DNA from: Olsenella sp. An285
GTDB lineage: Bacteria; Actinomycetota; Coriobacteriia; Coriobacteriales; Atopobiaceae
Direction of reading: 5' to 3'
Assembly: GCF_002159625.1 (NCBI RefSeq)
Contig: NZ_NFIZ01000017.1
Coordinates: 1 to 47,828 of the forward strand
DNA length: 47,828 nt
Shown: positions 23,836-31,866 of the stretch, piece after piece
How the letters are laid out: each line of letters begins with the position of its first letter
Position numbering within the stretch: the first letter of the stretch is position 1
Position numbers and translations under genes: made by a program
The notes under the pieces: generated by a model
What the model was told of the DNA's origin: nothing
What the model saw: the letters and a program-made list of their open reading frames with translations, nothing else
Database searches by the model: none

Positions 23836-25182
23836 CTACTCCTTCGAGGAGTCGTCGCCCTTCTCGCCGTCAGCGTTGTTCTCGCCCGCCTCGGCGGCGG
23901 GCTCGGGCGCCACGACGCGCAGCATCGAGAGTCGGCGGCCGCGCATGGACTGGACGCGGAACTGGTAGTCGTCCTTCTCGATGACGTCGCCGGGGTGGGG
24001 CACCTTGTCCGCGAGCTCCAGGACGAAGCCGGCGATGGTCTCGTACTCCTCGCTGTCCTCGATGGGCCAGCCGAGCTCGATGGCATCGTCGATGGAGAAG
24101 CGGCCGTCCACGAGCCACTCGCGATCGGAAAGCTTGGTGAGGTACTTGTTGTCGGGGTCAAACTCGTCCTCGATCTCTCCCACGACCTCCTCGACGATGT
24201 CCTCAATCGTGATGATGCCGGCGGTGCCGCCGTACTCGTCCACCACGATGACCATCTGGTCGTGGCTGGACTGCATCTCGGAGAGCAGGGGGATGATGTC
24301 CTTGGTGTCGGGCACGAAGTCGGCCGCGCGCACGTGGGACGCCACGGAGTCGGCGGACTTGCCGTCGTCCAGGATGGGGCTGATGAGGTCCTTGATGTGG
24401 GCGATGCCCACGATCCTGTCCACGGACTCGTGGTAGATGGGGATGCGGGAGTAGCCGGTGCGGCGCATGACGGCCATGACCTCGGAGAGCGTGGAGGTGT
24501 CCTCCATCGCGGTCATATCGACGCGCGGGACCATGACCTCGCGGGCGATGGTGTCGCCCATGTCGATGACCTCGTGGATCATCGACTTCTCCTGGTCCGT
24601 GAGCTCGTCGGCGTCCGTGACCATGTACTTGATCTCCTCCTCGGAGACGCTGTCGCGCTCGTCGGCGGACTTGACGCCCAGGAGGGCGGAGAGGCCGTTG
24701 GCGGACTTGGCCGTGAGCCAGACGAGCGGGCGCGCGACGTGCATGAATCCGCGAATGGGGCCAGAGACGGACTTGGCGACGGCCTCGGCGTTGGAGAGTG
24801 CCATGCGCTTGGGCACGAGCTCGCCCACCACGATGGAGAGGTAGGAGACCGCGAGGGTGATGAGGACGGGCGCGAGGGGCTGCGCGATGGACTCGGGCAT
24901 GCCGAGGCTCACGAACCAGCTGCCGAGCGGGTCGGAGAGGCTGGTGCTCGCGAAGGCGGAGGACGCAAAGCCCACAAGGGTGATTGCCACCTGGATGGTA
25001 GCGAGGAACTGCTCCGAGTTGGAGGCGAGGTCGAGGGCGCTGCGTGCTCTGCGGTCACCCTCCTCAGCCTCGGGTTCGAGAACCGCTCGCTTGGCGCTCA
25101 CCACCGCGAGCTCGGACATCGAGAAATAGCCGTTGGCCAGCGTGAGCAGGAAAGTGACCACAATACTTATCGCTACGTCCAT
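23836..25182 (-). CDS. CNNM/CBS-domain (hemolysin C / CorC-like) membrane protein
   Basis: This 448-aa protein of the UPF0053/CNNM family has an N-terminal DUF21 transmembrane domain with about four segments (VVTFLLTLANGYFSMSELAV, ITLVGFASSAFASTSLSD, LITLAVSYLSIVVGELVPKR). A CBS pair follows (about 205-325, MVPRVDMTAMEDTSTLSEVM, YSRIPIYHESVDRIVG) with the acidic DEYGGTAGIITIEDIVEEVV block, and then a CorC_HlyC domain (WLVDGRFSIDDAIELG). Members are linked to Mg or Co ion efflux and to membrane-protein quality control. It ends with an acidic DUF-less tail. The nearest ribosome-binding site (AAGGAGG) is about 14 bases before ATG 25182, further than usual. Confidence 0.88.
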   Translation of the reverse strand: MDVAISIVVTFLLTLANGYFSMSELAVVSAKRAVLEPEAEEGDRRARSALDLASNSEQFLATIQVAITLVGFASSAFASTSLSDPLGSWFVSLGMPESIAQPLAPVLITLAVSYLSIVVGELVPKRMALSNAEAVAKSVSGPIRGFMHVARPLVWLTAKSANGLSALLGVKSADERDSVSEEEIKYMVTDADELTDQEKSMIHEVIDMGDTIAREVMVPRVDMTAMEDTSTLSEVMAVMRRTGYSRIPIYHESVDRIVGIAHIKDLISPILDDGKSADSVASHVRAADFVPDTKDIIPLLSEMQSSHDQMVIVVDEYGGTAGIITIEDIVEEVVGEIEDEFDPDNKYLTKLSDREWLVDGRFSIDDAIELGWPIEDSEEYETIAGFVLELADKVPHPGDVIEKDDYQFRVQSMRGRRLSMLRVVAPEPAAEAGENNADGEKGDDSSKE

Positions 25183-25199
25183 GCGCCTGTGCGCAACCT

Positions 25200-25268
25200 C
25201 CTTGGTCGGGGATCAGATGCGTGCCTTGGTCGGGACGATGGGACCGCCGGCACAATGGGATGATTCTA
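25200..25268 (-). promoter_or_regulatory. Upstream region of the CNNM gene: direct repeats and -10 box
   Basis: CCTTGGTCGGG occurs twice, at 25200-25210 and 25224-25234 (24-base period, about two helical turns). A minus-strand TAGAAT lies at 25263-25268. The repeats fall in the leader of the CNNM transcript and could be a regulator site or part of an RNA structure. No -35 box stands out. Confidence 0.3.
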
Positions 25269-25396
25269 GCAGGTCACGGCAGTTTGTGCCTTACAATCCA
25301 TCTTTCTTTTAAGGACCAGGCACCTGTGCGCGCGCCTCCAGCCTGCACTCGCCAGCGGCAGCCGCCCAGAGTCTTTGTCAGCGACAACGTACCCGC

Positions 25397-25623
25397 ACAT
25401 AACGCGCTCGGGCCGGCTCGGCAGATCGGCGCCTGCAAAACCGGGCTTCGGGCCGGTGGATTTTGGGCGCCGGACGTGCAAGAGCGACTTGGAATCACTG
25501 TGTTATGCCATATGGCGCTTGTCCAACATCGGCCAAGAAGACGCCTTGACGTCAAAATCCACCGGCCCGAAGCCCGGTTTTGCTGACGAAAGATCGGCTC
25601 ACCGACCCGAATGCGTTATGTGT
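25397..25623. repeat. Large intergenic inverted repeat (about 225 bp)
   Basis: Bases 25435-25465 and 25553-25583 are perfect 31-base reverse complements (the inner parts read CCGGGCTTCGGGCCGGTGG and its complement). Outside these, the arms continue as an imperfect match to about 25397 and 25623; for example CACATAACGC at 25397-25406 reappears inverted near 25612. The 87-base centre contains the palindrome GCCATATGGC (25507-25516) almost exactly at the symmetry point. The element fills the gap between two genes. It resembles a MITE or large palindromic repeat and would fold into a very stable hairpin if transcribed. Confidence 0.8.
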
Positions 25624-26638
25624 GCCCCTGGCCAGCATGATTCAGGGCCGCCAAGGCAGCTTCCTTGGTCTCGGAGCCAAAGAGCCTCTCCCTGAGCTGG
25701 GCTCTTCTCTCTTCCATGCGGTCGCTCATTGGTCGCCTTTCGATCCCCAGGCTTTCTTCAAGATCCTCAACAAACAGATTGAGCAGCGCATTGCTTCTAA
25801 GTATCCCGTTTGTGAGCGTGAGGCAATCGAGGCCCTCGGCCTTATACGCCCGACGCTTTGCCTCGTCTCGTGCCCTCGCCTCGGGCGAAAGGTGCTCCTG
25901 TGTGCTGTCGTACTCGACAACGGTCCCATTGTCCCAAGTGAAGTCGGGAATCACCGTCTCTTTGTTGAGCCGCTTCGCCAGGCCGGGGGGAAGCTTAATC
26001 CTCCTGTTCATAGAGAATCCTCCAAGGTCGGCTCCACCGCGGGCCCGGCTTAACTTGAGAAAGATTGCGACGTCCGTCTCTCGAGGCGAGTTGGAGCCGG
26101 GCGCCGATATGTCCAGCGCCGCGGCCGCACGAGCACCTCCGCGAACGCCCAAGGCACGGAGAGCGCCAACATAGCCTTCAAGCTCAGCAAGGCCAACCAG
26201 CGCTTCTAGGTCTCCGACGCTCCCCTCTTCGGTCCAGGGCGCCAGGCCGTATGTTCCGGCCATCTCGCACGCCACCTCAGCGAGGTCAATCTCGTCCATC
26301 TTGGTGGCAAGCTGACAGAACACAGCTGGAATCCGGCAGACGTATATTCCGTTTCCTATCCCATGAAGGTGTTCGTCCGTGAGCGGGCCTCGCCAAACAT
26401 GGTCGTCGATGTTCGCGTATCCGCGTCGCTTGCCCTTGGCTTTCACCACGACATCGAGCGGGGCTTTCGTGTTGCAGAGGTTGATCGCGAGGTTCGCCCG
26501 CTCGGACAGCGTGAGCGGCCTCGCGCCGTACGTCTTTCCCGTTGGCTCGAGCACGTCTCGCTCCGCGGTGGCCGCCCTGACCGCGCGCCAGAAGTCCAGT
26601 GCTGACTCGTACCCGACCACCAATCGTCTCTCGCTCAT
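25616..26638 (-). CDS. DUF559/Vsr-like (PD-D/E-XK type) domain protein, paralog 1
   Basis: This 340-aa protein starts at ATG 26638 with AAAGGAG five bases upstream. The N-terminal part begins GYESALDFWRAV. The C-terminal third carries VIPDFTWDNGTVVEYDSTQE followed by H and an Arg/Asp/Lys-rich helix (ARARDEAKRRAYKAEGLDC), which resembles the V-E-x-D-G-x-Q-H core of DUF559/Vsr-like restriction folds. The first Asp (PDF) and Glu (VEYD) fit the catalytic acids. It is clearly homologous to the protein at 31867-32835. Such multi-copy proteins look like AbiEi or nuclease-domain accessory genes. No partner toxin or methylase is adjacent. Function is not known. Confidence 0.7.
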   Translation of the reverse strand: MSERRLVVGYESALDFWRAVRAATAERDVLEPTGKTYGARPLTLSERANLAINLCNTKAPLDVVVKAKGKRRGYANIDDHVWRGPLTDEHLHGIGNGIYVCRIPAVFCQLATKMDEIDLAEVACEMAGTYGLAPWTEEGSVGDLEALVGLAELEGYVGALRALGVRGGARAAAALDISAPGSNSPRETDVAIFLKLSRARGGADLGGFSMNRRIKLPPGLAKRLNKETVIPDFTWDNGTVVEYDSTQEHLSPEARARDEAKRRAYKAEGLDCLTLTNGILRSNALLNLFVEDLEESLGIERRPMSDRMEERRAQLRERLFGSETKEAALAALNHAGQGHT

Positions 26639-26709
26639 GCCGCTCCTTTCCCCATGGCACCACAATGAGGCAACGGCTTCGGCTGAGCAACGAGAGATTA
26701 AATCTCTAC

Positions 26710-26745
26710 ATTATGTATATGAATGTTCGTGTAACATTCGTGTAA
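26710..26745 (-). promoter_or_regulatory. Promoter and operator-like repeats upstream of DUF559-like paralog 1
   Basis: On the minus strand a CATAAT -10 box (26710-26715) is overlapped upstream by GAATGTT/AACATTC (7-bp arms, 26721-26739, 5-base centre). The same bases include two direct copies of TTACACGAA (26726-26734 and 26737-26745) with an 11-base period. Both arrangements fit a dimeric repressor binding over the -35 region. Confidence 0.45.
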
Positions 26746-26755
26746 GCATGAGAAA

Positions 26756-26788
26756 GGCGCTGCTCAGAGCCACGCCCTGAGCAGCGCC
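26756..26788 (-). terminator. Bidirectional intrinsic terminator after the flavodiiron gene
   Basis: GGCGCTGCTCAG (26756-26767) and CTGAGCAGCGCC (26777-26788) form a perfect 12-bp stem with a 9-base loop. TGTTCTTTTT follows on the plus strand and TTTCT on the minus strand. It lies 38 bases beyond the flavodiiron stop codon. Confidence 0.8.
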
Positions 26789-26826
26789 TGTTCTTTTTCG
26801 TTACCGTTCGCCTTGGGCGGACGACT

Positions 26827-28014
26827 TTACGCCATGAGCTCCTTCACGGCGTCGCTCGCGGCAGTGAGCTGCTCGTCCGTGGGAATCCAGTTCACGGCGA
26901 GGGTCTTCACCGGCATCTGGAAGCCCGCGGCCTCGAGCTCCTTGGCCACGTTGTTGGGGCCGAGGGGCGCCCAGCCGTAGGAGCCAAAGGCCAGACCCAC
27001 GCGGTTCTCGTTCTTGGGCGAGAGGCCCTTCATGTACGTGAGGAACGCGGAGACAGTGGGCAGCATCTGGCTGTTGAGGGTGGGCGAGCCCACGCAGACG
27101 TACTTGCAATCCAGGAAGACGTCCATGACGTTGGAGATGTGGTTCTCCTTGAGGTCCATGAGCTGCGCGGGCACGCCGGCGGCGAGGAAGCCGTCGACGA
27201 GCGAGCGAGCGATCTTCTCGGTGGAGTGCCACATGGAGTCGTAGACCACGAGCGCGCGCTCCTTGACGGCGCCGGAGACGAAGTCCTCCTCGTAGGCGCG
27301 CAGGATGTCCTCGACGTGGCTGCGCCAGATGACGCCGTGCGCCGGGCAGATCATGTCGATGGCGTCCGGGCCGAGGCTGCGCACGGCCTTGACCGCCGCG
27401 GTGGCCTGAGCGCGGTACGGCTGCACGATGTTGGCGTAGTACTTGCGCGCCTGGTGCATGATCTCGCAGAGTTCGTTCTCGTCGTCAAAGCGGGCGGAGC
27501 TGGCAAAGTGCTGGCCAAAGGCGTCGTTGGAGAAGAGGATCTTGTCGTAGGCGTCGTAGGTGACCATGTTGTCCGGCCAGTGGACCATCGGGGTCTGGAC
27601 AAAGGCCAGCGTGCGCTTGCCGATGCAGAGGGTGTCGCCGGTCTTGACGCCGTTGTAGCCCAGGTCGCCGAAGTGGGCGGTCATGTTCTTGACGCCCTGC
27701 GGGGCGGAGCTGTAGATCTGGGCGCCCGGGGCGAGCTCGTGGATGACGGGCGTGGAGCCGGAGTGGTCCATCTCCACGTGGTTGGCGATGAGCACCTCAA
27801 TCTTGGACGGGTCAATCACCGAGGAGATGCGCTCGAGCAGCTCGTCCTTGAAGGTGATCTTGGCGGTGTCGATGAGCGTTACCTTCTCGTCGAGGATGAG
27901 GTAGGCGTTGTAGGTGATGCCGGCCTCGGTGGTGTAGCCGTGGAACTCGCGGGCGTTCCAGTCGAGCGCGCCGACCCAGTAGACGTCCGGCTTGATCTGA
28001 ACTGCGGAAAGCAT
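26827..28014 (-). CDS. FprA-type flavodiiron protein (A-type flavoprotein)
   Basis: This 395-aa oxygen (or NO) reductase of anaerobes has an N-terminal metallo-beta-lactamase-like diiron domain. NHVEMDHSG supplies H79, E81, D83 and H84; later ligands are in PMVHWPDNMVTYD, LFSNDAFGQH and MICPAHGVIWRS. The C-terminal flavodoxin domain (from about residue 250) shows ALVVYDSMWHSTEKIARSLV, KYVCVGSPTLNSQMLP and AFGSYGWAP for FMN binding. It detoxifies O2 to water using electrons from a partner not encoded nearby. Start ATG 28014 with AGGAGGA upstream. No rubredoxin domain is fused. It appears to be monocistronic. Confidence 0.95.
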   Translation of the reverse strand: MLSAVQIKPDVYWVGALDWNAREFHGYTTEAGITYNAYLILDEKVTLIDTAKITFKDELLERISSVIDPSKIEVLIANHVEMDHSGSTPVIHELAPGAQIYSSAPQGVKNMTAHFGDLGYNGVKTGDTLCIGKRTLAFVQTPMVHWPDNMVTYDAYDKILFSNDAFGQHFASSARFDDENELCEIMHQARKYYANIVQPYRAQATAAVKAVRSLGPDAIDMICPAHGVIWRSHVEDILRAYEEDFVSGAVKERALVVYDSMWHSTEKIARSLVDGFLAAGVPAQLMDLKENHISNVMDVFLDCKYVCVGSPTLNSQMLPTVSAFLTYMKGLSPKNENRVGLAFGSYGWAPLGPNNVAKELEAAGFQMPVKTLAVNWIPTDEQLTAASDAVKELMA

Positions 28015-28075
28015 GCTGTCCTCCTGTTGCACGACGGCCTCATTTGTTGGCCGACTGGTAGCATTTTACCCAACT

Positions 28076-28144
28076 GCGGGCGGTCGGACGCTGAGGACCG
28101 ACCGCCCGCGTGGGGGTTCTGTTAATTGGGGACTGTCCCCAATT
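28076..28144 (-). terminator. Hairpin pair between the EF-G-like gene and the flavodiiron gene
   Basis: GCGGGCGGTCGG (28076-28087) and CCGACCGCCCGC (28098-28109) form a perfect 12-bp stem with a 10-base loop. Directly upstream on the minus strand, right after the EF-G-like stop, is a 21-base palindrome (28124-28144, arms AATTGGGGAC and GTCCCCAATT around one T). Together they should end the EF-G-like transcript. A T-tract is weak. Confidence 0.6.
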
Positions 28145-28150
28145 TACAGG

Positions 28151-30226
28151 CTACTTCTCGCCGGCGGCGCGGCGGGCGGCGTACTCGGCTGCGAGCTTCT
28201 GCTGGATGTCGTGCGGGACCTGCTCGTAGCCGGAGACCTCCATCTCGAACTCGCCGGTGCCGCGGGAGAGCGAGCGCAGGCGGGTGGCGTAGTCGGTGAC
28301 CTCGGCGTACGGGATGGTGGCGACGACGGTGGTCTCGCCGGCGGTGGCGCCGGTACCGGCCTCCATGCCCTCGACGCGGCCGCGGGAGGCGGAGACGTCG
28401 CCCATCACGGAGCCGGCGTAGCTCTCGGGCACGGTGATGCGCAGGTGCGCCATGGGCTCAAGCAGAACGGGCTCGGCCTGGTCGACGGCCTTCTGGAAGC
28501 CGATGCGCGCGGCGGTCTTGAACGCCATCTCGTTGGAGTCGACGGGGTGGTAGGAGCCCTCGTAGACGGCGACCTTGACGTCGATCATCGGGTAGCCGGC
28601 GAGCACGCCCTCGCGCATGGTCTCCTGGACGCCCTTGTCGATGGCCGGGATGAAGCCGCGCGGGATGTGGCCGCCCACGACCTCGTCGGCGAACTCGTAG
28701 CCGGCGCCCGGGTTGGGCTCGATGCGCAGCCAGCAGTCGCCGTACTGACCGGCGCCACCGGTCTGCTTCTTGTGACGGCCCTGGGCGGAGGCAACGCGGC
28801 GGATGGTCTCGCGATACGGAATCTTGAGCGCCACGGTGTGAGCGGTGATGCCGGCGCGGTCCTCGAGGCGGTCAAGAAGGACGCTGACCTGCGCCTCGCC
28901 GATGGCGGAGATGACGGTCTGGCCGGTGTCCTCGTCGCGCTCGACCTTGAGGGTGGGATCGGCGTCCGCGGACTTCTCCAGGAAGGCGTAGAGCTTGCCC
29001 TCGGTGCCGCGCGCGTCGGGCTCGATGGCGATGCGGTAGAGCGAGTTGGGGAAGCGGAACTCGGCGGCCTCGACCTTGCCGGTGACAGAGAGCGTGTCGC
29101 CCGTCATGGCCTCGAGCTTGGGAACCACGACGATGTCGCCGGCGGCCGCGGACTGGACGTCCGTGGTCTCCTTGCCGCACATCTGATAGAGGTGGCCGAG
29201 GCGCTCGGTCTTGCGGGTGCGGGCGTTGGTGAGCTCGATGCCCGGCGTGATGGTACCGGCGAGGACCTTGAGGAAGGAGAGGCGGCCGTTCTGCGGGTCG
29301 TTGAGGGACTTGAAGGCAAAGACCACGGGACGCTCGTCGTCCTCGGAGATGTCGAGCTGCTCGCCGTTGACCAGCGGGATGCGGCCGAAGTCGGCCATGG
29401 TGGGGAACCACGCCACGGCGGCGTCCATGAAGGAGATGACGCCCTCCTCGCGCACGCAGCTGCCGGAGAAGACGGGCACGAAGACGCGCTCGCGGATGGC
29501 CTTGGCAAGCAGGCCCTCGAGCTCGTCCTGGGTGACCTCCTCGCCCTCGAGGTACTTCATCATGATCTCGTCGTCGGCCTCGACCACGAGCTCGGTGAGC
29601 TGGGCGCGCGCGGCCTCGGCGGCATCGGCGAACTCGGCGGGGACGTCGCCCACCACGGGCTTGCCGTTATCGAGGTGACGGGCCTTCATGTGGACGACGT
29701 CGATGATGCCCTGGAACGCCTCGCCGGAGCCCATCGGGATGGTCACGGCACCGAGGTTGGAGCCAAAGCGGTCCTGCAGCGCGGCCATGGCCACGTCAAA
29801 GTCCGCATCCGGGCGGTCGAGGCGGTTGATGAAGAGCGCGCGGGCGAGGGAGAGGTCCTCGGCCGCGTACCACAGACGGGTGGTGATGGTGCCCGGGCCC
29901 GAGGCGGCGTCCACGACAAAGACGGCGGTCTCGCAGGCGCTCATGGCCGCGTAGGCGTCACCCACGAAGTCGGGGTAGCACGGAGCGTCGAGCACGTTCA
30001 GGCGCGTACCCTCCCAGGTGATGGGCGCGATGGCGGTGGAGATGGAGAAGCCGCGCTCTCCCTCCTCGCCGTCGTAGTCGAGCGTGGGCTTGGTGCCGGC
30101 GTGGCCGCCCAGACGAGTGGTACGCCCCGTCAGGTGGAGCATGGCCTCGGCCAGCATGGTCTTGCCCACGCCGCCTTGGCCCACAAGGACCACGTTCTTA
30201 ACCTTCTCGGTTCCCTTTGCAGCCAT
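28151..30226 (-). CDS. Elongation factor G-like GTPase with degenerate G motifs
   Basis: This 691-aa protein is collinear with EF-G2-type translation factors: GTPase domain (1-260), domain II (GRLSFLKVLAGTITPGIEL), domains III-V (IGEAQVSVLLDRLED, ITAHTVALKIPYRETI, GGAGQYGDCWLRIEP, RGFIPAIDKGVQE, MEAGTGATAGETTVVATIPY). Motif G1 is intact (GQGGVGKT). G3 reads DAPCYPDF where DTPGxxDF is expected, so the switch-II glycine is Cys, and G4 reads NRLD instead of NKxD. The paralog is therefore probably not the main translocase; roles in ribosome rescue or recycling or in stress are possible. Ribosome-binding site GGGAGG lies before ATG 30226. Confidence 0.9.
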   Translation of the reverse strand: MAAKGTEKVKNVVLVGQGGVGKTMLAEAMLHLTGRTTRLGGHAGTKPTLDYDGEEGERGFSISTAIAPITWEGTRLNVLDAPCYPDFVGDAYAAMSACETAVFVVDAASGPGTITTRLWYAAEDLSLARALFINRLDRPDADFDVAMAALQDRFGSNLGAVTIPMGSGEAFQGIIDVVHMKARHLDNGKPVVGDVPAEFADAAEAARAQLTELVVEADDEIMMKYLEGEEVTQDELEGLLAKAIRERVFVPVFSGSCVREEGVISFMDAAVAWFPTMADFGRIPLVNGEQLDISEDDERPVVFAFKSLNDPQNGRLSFLKVLAGTITPGIELTNARTRKTERLGHLYQMCGKETTDVQSAAAGDIVVVPKLEAMTGDTLSVTGKVEAAEFRFPNSLYRIAIEPDARGTEGKLYAFLEKSADADPTLKVERDEDTGQTVISAIGEAQVSVLLDRLEDRAGITAHTVALKIPYRETIRRVASAQGRHKKQTGGAGQYGDCWLRIEPNPGAGYEFADEVVGGHIPRGFIPAIDKGVQETMREGVLAGYPMIDVKVAVYEGSYHPVDSNEMAFKTAARIGFQKAVDQAEPVLLEPMAHLRITVPESYAGSVMGDVSASRGRVEGMEAGTGATAGETTVVATIPYAEVTDYATRLRSLSRGTGEFEMEVSGYEQVPHDIQQKLAAEYAARRAAGEK

Positions 30227-30324
30227 GATGCCTCCCTAGAACGGGTGTATGCACGATGCCATTCACCATACCCACGTTTGGACACGGCGTTGCGCACATA
30301 TCGGGCAGCGGGCGAGAAGAGCGG

Positions 30325-30354
30325 TGGGGGCGGAACGTCACCGTCCCGCCCCCA
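30325..30354 (-). terminator. Hairpin terminator after the SPFH/RHH operon
   Basis: TGGGGGCGG (30325-30333) pairs with CCGCCCCCA (30346-30354), with further pairs inside (ACG/CGT). It begins 4 bases beyond the RHH stop. Only a modest T content follows on the minus strand. The remaining 30227-30324 stretch shows no clear feature beyond the leader of the EF-G-like gene. Confidence 0.55.
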
Positions 30355-30357
30355 TCG

Positions 30358-30540
30358 TCACTTCTTGGGGTTATCGTCGCCCTCGCCCTTCTTGGGCAGG
30401 CGGCCGGCGCGACGCAGGGCGTCGCGCAAGATCCACTCGACCTGGCCGTTGGCGCTGCGCATCTCGTCCACGGCCCAGCGCTCGACCGCGGCCCAGACCT
30501 CCGGGTCTATGCGGAGCGGATATTGCTTGCGCGCGGCCAC
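30358..30540 (-). CDS. Small Arc-type ribbon-helix-helix DNA-binding protein
   Basis: This 60-aa protein reads [19 protein letters not shown] (ribbon strand and helix 1), then [19 protein letters not shown] (turn and helix 2), with a basic/acidic tail. That is the Arc/MetJ-type RHH fold, usually a dimeric repressor. Start is GTG 30540, 12 bases after the SPFH stop, so the two are co-transcribed. A 22-base palindrome over the operon promoter (31625-31646) is a natural candidate operator, which would make it an autorepressor. That is inference. Confidence 0.8.
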   Translation of the reverse strand: MAARKQYPLRIDPEVWAAVERWAVDEMRSANGQVEWILRDALRRAGRLPKKGEGDDNPKK

Positions 30541-30552
30541 GTCGTCAGCGTC

Positions 30553-31572
30553 CTACTGGTAGAGGGACCCGGTGTTGAGCACGGGCTGAGCCTCGGACTC
30601 GCCGCAGAGGACGACCATCAGGTTGGAGGCCATCACGGCCTTGCGGTCGTCGTCGAACTCCACCACGCCGCCGTCGGAGAGCTCCTTGAGGGCCATGTCC
30701 ACCATCGAGACGGCACCCTCCACGATCTTCTTGCGGGCGGCGATGATGGCCTCGGCCTGTTGGCGGCGCAGCATCGCCTGGGCGATCTCCGGCGCGTAGG
30801 CAAGGTGCGTGAGGCGAGCGTCGTCCACCGAGACGCCAGCCGGGGCCAGGCGACGGTCGAGCTCCTCCTTGAGGGACTCGGAGACCTCCTCGATGTTGGA
30901 GCGCAGCGTGATGGACTGGTTGGAGGCGTCATCGTCCTCCATGTGGTCGTAGGCGTAGACGCTGGCCACGTGACGCAGGGCCGTCTCCGTCTGCATGGCC
31001 ACGTAGCTGGGGTAGTGGTCCACGTCAAAGAGCGCCTTGGCGGTGTCGGCCACGTGCCAGACCACGACGGTGGCGATCTCGATGGGGTTACCCATCTTGT
31101 CGTTGACCTTGAGGCGGTCGCCGTTGAGCGTGCGGGCGCGCAGGGAGACCTTGGTGGAGAGCGCCTTGGCGGCTGCGGCTGCCTTCACGGACGGGGTGCC
31201 CTCCTCCAGACTCACGTCGATGGAGGCGCCGGTACCATCGGAGCCCAGGCTGTGGCTGTAGAACGGGTTGACCCAGTAGAACCCGGACTCGCGGACGGTA
31301 CCCACGTAGTTGCCAAAGAGCACGAGCACGCGGGCCTGACCCGGCTGCAGCGAGAAGAACCCGCTGCTGACGATGATGTTCGCGATGAGCAGCACGATGC
31401 CGCCGACGAGGAGGACAACGCCCGGGATCGGCAGCGGCTGGCCAGCCTCATCCGCCGTGCCCAACATGATGATGCCCTGGACCATACCCCAGATGGCGAC
31501 GACGTACACGACGAGGTTGACGAAGAGCATGGGCCAGCCGGACGCGGCGCGGGCCTGCTTCTCTACGGTCAT
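30553..31572 (-). CDS. SPFH (stomatin/band 7) domain membrane protein
   Basis: This 339-aa protein has two N-terminal transmembrane segments ([20 protein letters not shown] and [20 protein letters not shown]) followed by an SPFH domain: [48 protein letters not shown], and the helical [44 protein letters not shown] proteins assemble into ring- or cage-like membrane microdomain scaffolds. Start ATG 31572 has AAAGGA six bases upstream; an extension from 31587 is unlikely. It is the first gene of a two-gene operon with the RHH protein and has a strong promoter. Confidence 0.9.
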   Translation of the reverse strand: MTVEKQARAASGWPMLFVNLVVYVVAIWGMVQGIIMLGTADEAGQPLPIPGVVLLVGGIVLLIANIIVSSGFFSLQPGQARVLVLFGNYVGTVRESGFYWVNPFYSHSLGSDGTGASIDVSLEEGTPSVKAAAAAKALSTKVSLRARTLNGDRLKVNDKMGNPIEIATVVVWHVADTAKALFDVDHYPSYVAMQTETALRHVASVYAYDHMEDDDASNQSITLRSNIEEVSESLKEELDRRLAPAGVSVDDARLTHLAYAPEIAQAMLRRQQAEAIIAARKKIVEGAVSMVDMALKELSDGGVVEFDDDRKAVMASNLMVVLCGESEAQPVLNTGSLYQ

Positions 31573-31624
31573 TGCGGTTCCTTTCAACGGCGCTGCGGCC
31601 CCCTATGGGTCGCGATGCGCTGAT

Positions 31625-31656
31625 ACCATTGTGATATCACATTGGTTTCTTGTCAA
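31625..31656 (-). promoter_or_regulatory. SPFH/RHH operon promoter with overlapping palindromic operator
   Basis: On the minus strand TTGACA (31651-31656), 17 bases and CACAAT (31628-31633) form a good sigma-A promoter. A 22-base dyad covers the spacer and -10 box: ACCA (31625-31628), T, TGTGATATCACA (31630-31641), T, TGGT (31643-31646). It is perfect apart from one base pair. A protein bound there would block polymerase. Confidence 0.75.
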
Positions 31657-31866
31657 CGCAACCGCAGGAGGAGCGGCGTACGGCAGTGAATAGTCGATGG
31701 ACGGCGCCGGCGCCGACCGACCGCACCGGCGACGAGCGCGTGCCGTGCTACCCGCCATTTTGCTCGTCCCTCCCTTTTGCCTGGCAGATTGCCCAAAGCT
31801 GCCGGTCAGCTTTGCGTACGCGGCATCCGCTAGGCTGAGGCCGAGTTTCGAGATGGGAGGCAGGAG
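31657..31866 (+). other. Intergenic region upstream of DUF559-like paralog 2
   Basis: This holds one clear hairpin, AAAGCTG (31795-31801) with CAGCTTT (31807-31813), about 55 bases before the start codon. No consensus plus-strand promoter was found. Plus-strand short frames here show no ribosome-binding sites. Confidence 0.35.

Noticed and set aside
22807-25263. A very long plus-strand open frame (about 818 codons) opposite the YtxH, acidic-tail and CNNM genes
   Set aside because: It is the GC-rich antisense shadow of real minus-strand genes: composition is Val/Gly/Leu/His/Arg-rich with no family motif, and no ribosome-binding site.
25435-25583. The large palindrome as an integron attC site or CRISPR repeat
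   Set aside because: There are only two arms, no repeat-spacer periodicity, no attC core triplets and no integrase or cas gene in the window.
28013-30562. A long plus-strand open frame (about 849 codons) opposite the EF-G-like gene
   Set aside because: Antisense shadow of a well-supported EF-G-like gene; it reads like the complement of Glu/Ala/Val codons.
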